This document shows positions 62,434 to 64,000 of a DNA stretch of 64,000 nt, piece by piece. A program made the translations under genes and the position numbers. Source of the DNA: Chitinophaga sp. CF418 (lineage in GTDB: Bacteria > Bacteroidota > Bacteroidia > Chitinophagales > Chitinophagaceae). Each line of letters starts with the position of its first letter. Within the stretch, counting starts at the first letter, position 1. The DNA lies in assembly GCF_900142925.1 (NCBI RefSeq), contig NZ_FRCN01000001.1:682001-746000 (forward strand), given 5' to 3'. The notes beneath the pieces were generated by a model. It was not told where the DNA came from. It made no database searches and worked only from the letters and a program-made list of their open reading frames with translations.

Positions 62434-63672
62434 TTAACCCTCCAGGATATTTTTCATAGCTTCTGCCTTTAACAGGCATTCCTCCCATTCCTTTACAGGA
62501 TCGGCATAATAGGTAATAGCAGAACCGGTCTGGAAAGAAAGGTATTTCCTGGCGGCATTATAGAGTATACTGCGTATAACCACGTTGAAATCAAAGTCGC
62601 CTTCCGGGGTAATATATCCCAGGGCGCCGGAGAACAGTCCTCTGCGGGATTGCTCATACTGTTCTATCAGCTGCATCACGCTCAGTTTAGGCGCGCCTGT
62701 CATGGAGCCCATCGGAAAAGCCTGACTGATCACATCTGTAAAAGATACCCCCTCTTCAAGGGTAGCCGTCACCGTAGAGATCATGTGATGCACCTGCGCA
62801 AACGAATAGATACCGAATAACTCCGCCACATGTACGCTGCCGCGTGTAGCGGTATGAGAAAGGTCATTACGCACAAGGTCAACGACCATTACATTCTCTG
62901 CCCTTTCCTTGCTGTTCTGCTGCAATTCCCTACGGCGCTCATCATCAGCAGCCGGTGTCTCTCCACGCCTGATCGTACCTTTTATAGGTTGTGAAATAAC
63001 AACAGGACCTTTCTTCTGCATGAAACGTTCAGGACTGGAACAAGCCATGTACAGGTCATTCGTGCGATAATATGCTGCGAAGGGAGAAGGAGAAACCTTG
63101 TTCAGGCGTTTGAAAAGAGAAAGGGGATGTACGATGGCATCTTCAATGAAATTTTCCCTGCAGAAATTCACTTCATAACAGTCGCCCCGGTGTATATGTT
63201 CCTGTAAGCTGCTAACTGCGTTGATGTATTGTTGTTTATCGAGATGGGCCTGCACCTTACCGGCAGGCATTTGCTGTACTTTCTCTGCTTTTGCCGCGAG
63301 ACATTCTCTATAAATGTTATGGGCGGCAGCTTCGTCCATCTCCCACCCTCCTATCTGTACCTCATTATTACGCAATAGCATGACGATACGGGGCCGGAAA
63401 AAGAAGAGGTCAGCCCAGCCTATTCCGTCTTTGTTATCGGAATATAAGCCCGGAAACACCTCATTTTTGAGATCGTATGCAAGATGACCAAACAGCCAGT
63501 CACGATGAGTATTGTGATATTGGAGCAATGAGGGGAATGCATTGCCGGCATTGCAGGAAAGCGTATCCAGCGCATCTGCGGCCAGTATAGCTTCGTTTTG
63601 GTGATAGATGGAAGCGTAGTTGTTATTATCCAAAAAACAGCAAATGTTGAACTGATTACTCCAATTCAACAT
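62434..63672 (-). CDS. pabB: Aminodeoxychorismate synthase component I (PabB-type)
   Basis: The 412-residue chorismate-utilising enzyme has PIKGTIRRGETPA, VDLVRNDLSHTATRGSVHV and GSMTGAPKLSVMQLIEQYE, typical of component I. The C-terminal FQTGSAITYYADPVKEWEE is conserved. Whether it makes aminodeoxychorismate (folate) or anthranilate cannot be settled by eye, but size and N-terminus favour PabB. The start ATG (63672) lies in one arm of a 17-bp perfect hairpin. No glutamine amidotransferase gene adjoins. Confidence 0.88.
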   Translation of the reverse strand: MLNWSNQFNICCFLDNNNYASIYHQNEAILAADALDTLSCNAGNAFPSLLQYHNTHRDWLFGHLAYDLKNEVFPGLYSDNKDGIGWADLFFFRPRIVMLLRNNEVQIGGWEMDEAAAHNIYRECLAAKAEKVQQMPAGKVQAHLDKQQYINAVSSLQEHIHRGDCYEVNFCRENFIEDAIVHPLSLFKRLNKVSPSPFAAYYRTNDLYMACSSPERFMQKKGPVVISQPIKGTIRRGETPAADDERRRELQQNSKERAENVMVVDLVRNDLSHTATRGSVHVAELFGIYSFAQVHHMISTVTATLEEGVSFTDVISQAFPMGSMTGAPKLSVMQLIEQYEQSRRGLFSGALGYITPEGDFDFNVVIRSILYNAARKYLSFQTGSAITYYADPVKEWEECLLKAEAMKNILEG

Positions 63673-63681
63673 TTGCTGTTT
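63635..63681 (-). promoter_or_regulatory. Perfect hairpin covering the pabB start codon
   Basis: Arms 63635-63651 and 63665-63681 are fully complementary over 17 bp, with a 13-nt loop. The arm read first on the minus strand contains the ATG, so in the mRNA the start codon and its upstream bases would be base paired. This could limit translation or form a switch. It is a sequence observation, with the effect inferred. Confidence 0.7.
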
Positions 63682-63744
63682 AAATAAGTTTGGATCATTA
63701 ACCGGGAAACCGTAAAATATCCTGATAATGCGTGCTTTTAATGC

Positions 63745-64000
63745 TTAGAAATCGTCGTCATCATCATCAAAGCCACCCCTGTCGTTGAACAGGCCCATGT
63801 CCTTGAACTCGTCATCGATGCCCAGATCATCATCGTCGTCTGCGCTCTTCTTACCAGGGCGGCCACGTTTGCTCTTAGGTTTAGGCATGTCAAACTCTTC
63901 GAAATCAGGATCATAGTCCTCATCATCACCTTTACCCCAATTATCATCATCATCGTCCAGATCTACATCATCGTCATCATCCAGATCATCCTCGTCATCG
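63745..64000 (-). CDS. Acidic protein with an AT-hook-like motif, C-terminal part
   Basis: The stop is at 63745-63747 and the frame runs off the right edge, so only 84 residues are visible and no start is seen. The sequence is dominated by Asp/Glu runs, interrupted by a basic PKPKSKRGRPGKK, whose RGRP core looks like an AT-hook. It ends in GLFNDRGGFDDDDDDF. Poly-acidic regions with AT-hooks occur in DNA-associated proteins. Identity of the full gene is unknown. Confidence 0.7.
   Translation of the reverse strand, partial: DDEDDLDDDDDVDLDDDDDNWGKGDDEDYDPDFEEFDMPKPKSKRGRPGKKSADDDDDLGIDDEFKDMGLFNDRGGFDDDDDDF

Noticed and set aside
63738..63953. 71-residue Met-rich protein
   Set aside because: It is the out-of-frame reading of the Asp-rich repeats. 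The true frame gives an acidic protein ending at 63745.

Overview
The window looks like a chromosome segment of a Bacteroidota bacterium, most likely a Chitinophaga-like member of the Chitinophagaceae. Supporting signs are a SusC/SusD pair with an ECF sigma factor and a FecR anti-sigma, a secreted multidomain enzyme with a type IX secretion C-terminus, TPR and PstS-like lipoproteins, a short NuoG, and Bacteroidota promoters. Three promoters here match TTTG-N19-TAnnTTTG exactly. No tRNA, rRNA, CRISPR array, prophage or insertion sequence was seen. The genus is inferred from gene content and style, not from a marker gene.

Layout, left to right. Position 1-37 is probably the first 12 codons of htpG, running off the left edge. 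A large secreted endonuclease/exonuclease/phosphatase-fold protein follows (360-3623), then the ribosomal operon rpsF-rpsR-rplI (4235-5364), a small lipoprotein, an alpha/beta hydrolase and a small secreted protein. Positions 7634-13028 hold a minus-strand cassette: an ABC-type permease, a GntP/DsdX-type transporter, RidA, a fold-type III PLP enzyme of the D-threonine aldolase/D-serine dehydratase type, and an M19 dipeptidase. It reads as D-amino-acid or D-dipeptide catabolism. A divergent LacI regulator and a sugar-kinase-like gene sit beside it. Positions 15296-28559 hold the complete 14-gene complex I operon nuoA to nuoN on the minus strand.

Next come a TPR/PstS-like/membrane-protein operon (28720-31661), a low-molecular-weight phosphatase with hisS, and an AT-rich two-gene insert (33951-35189). 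That insert encodes a proteasome-family N-terminal-threonine hydrolase homologue and a charged coiled-coil protein. After it lie dsbD with a separate DsbD-alpha-like protein, purQ, several envelope or hypothetical proteins, and a 3-methyladenine DNA glycosylase. Positions 43302-59367 hold a peptide-utilisation locus on the minus strand: ECF sigma, FecR, SusC with an STN signalling domain, SusD, a lipoprotein, then M20, M14, M20 and M14 peptidases nearly without gaps, ending at a strong terminator. The right end has a secreted tyrosine-rich protein, a TIGR01777-type epimerase, a PabB-type chorismate enzyme whose start codon lies in a perfect 17-bp hairpin, and the acidic C-terminus of a protein with an AT-hook-like motif.

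The least explained signals are three intergenic repeats that share an exact 11-bp period but not a unit sequence (141-184, 3871-3987, 59509-59592). Two of them are folded into inverted arms. The proteasome-like two-gene insert is the best candidate for an undescribed protein system.
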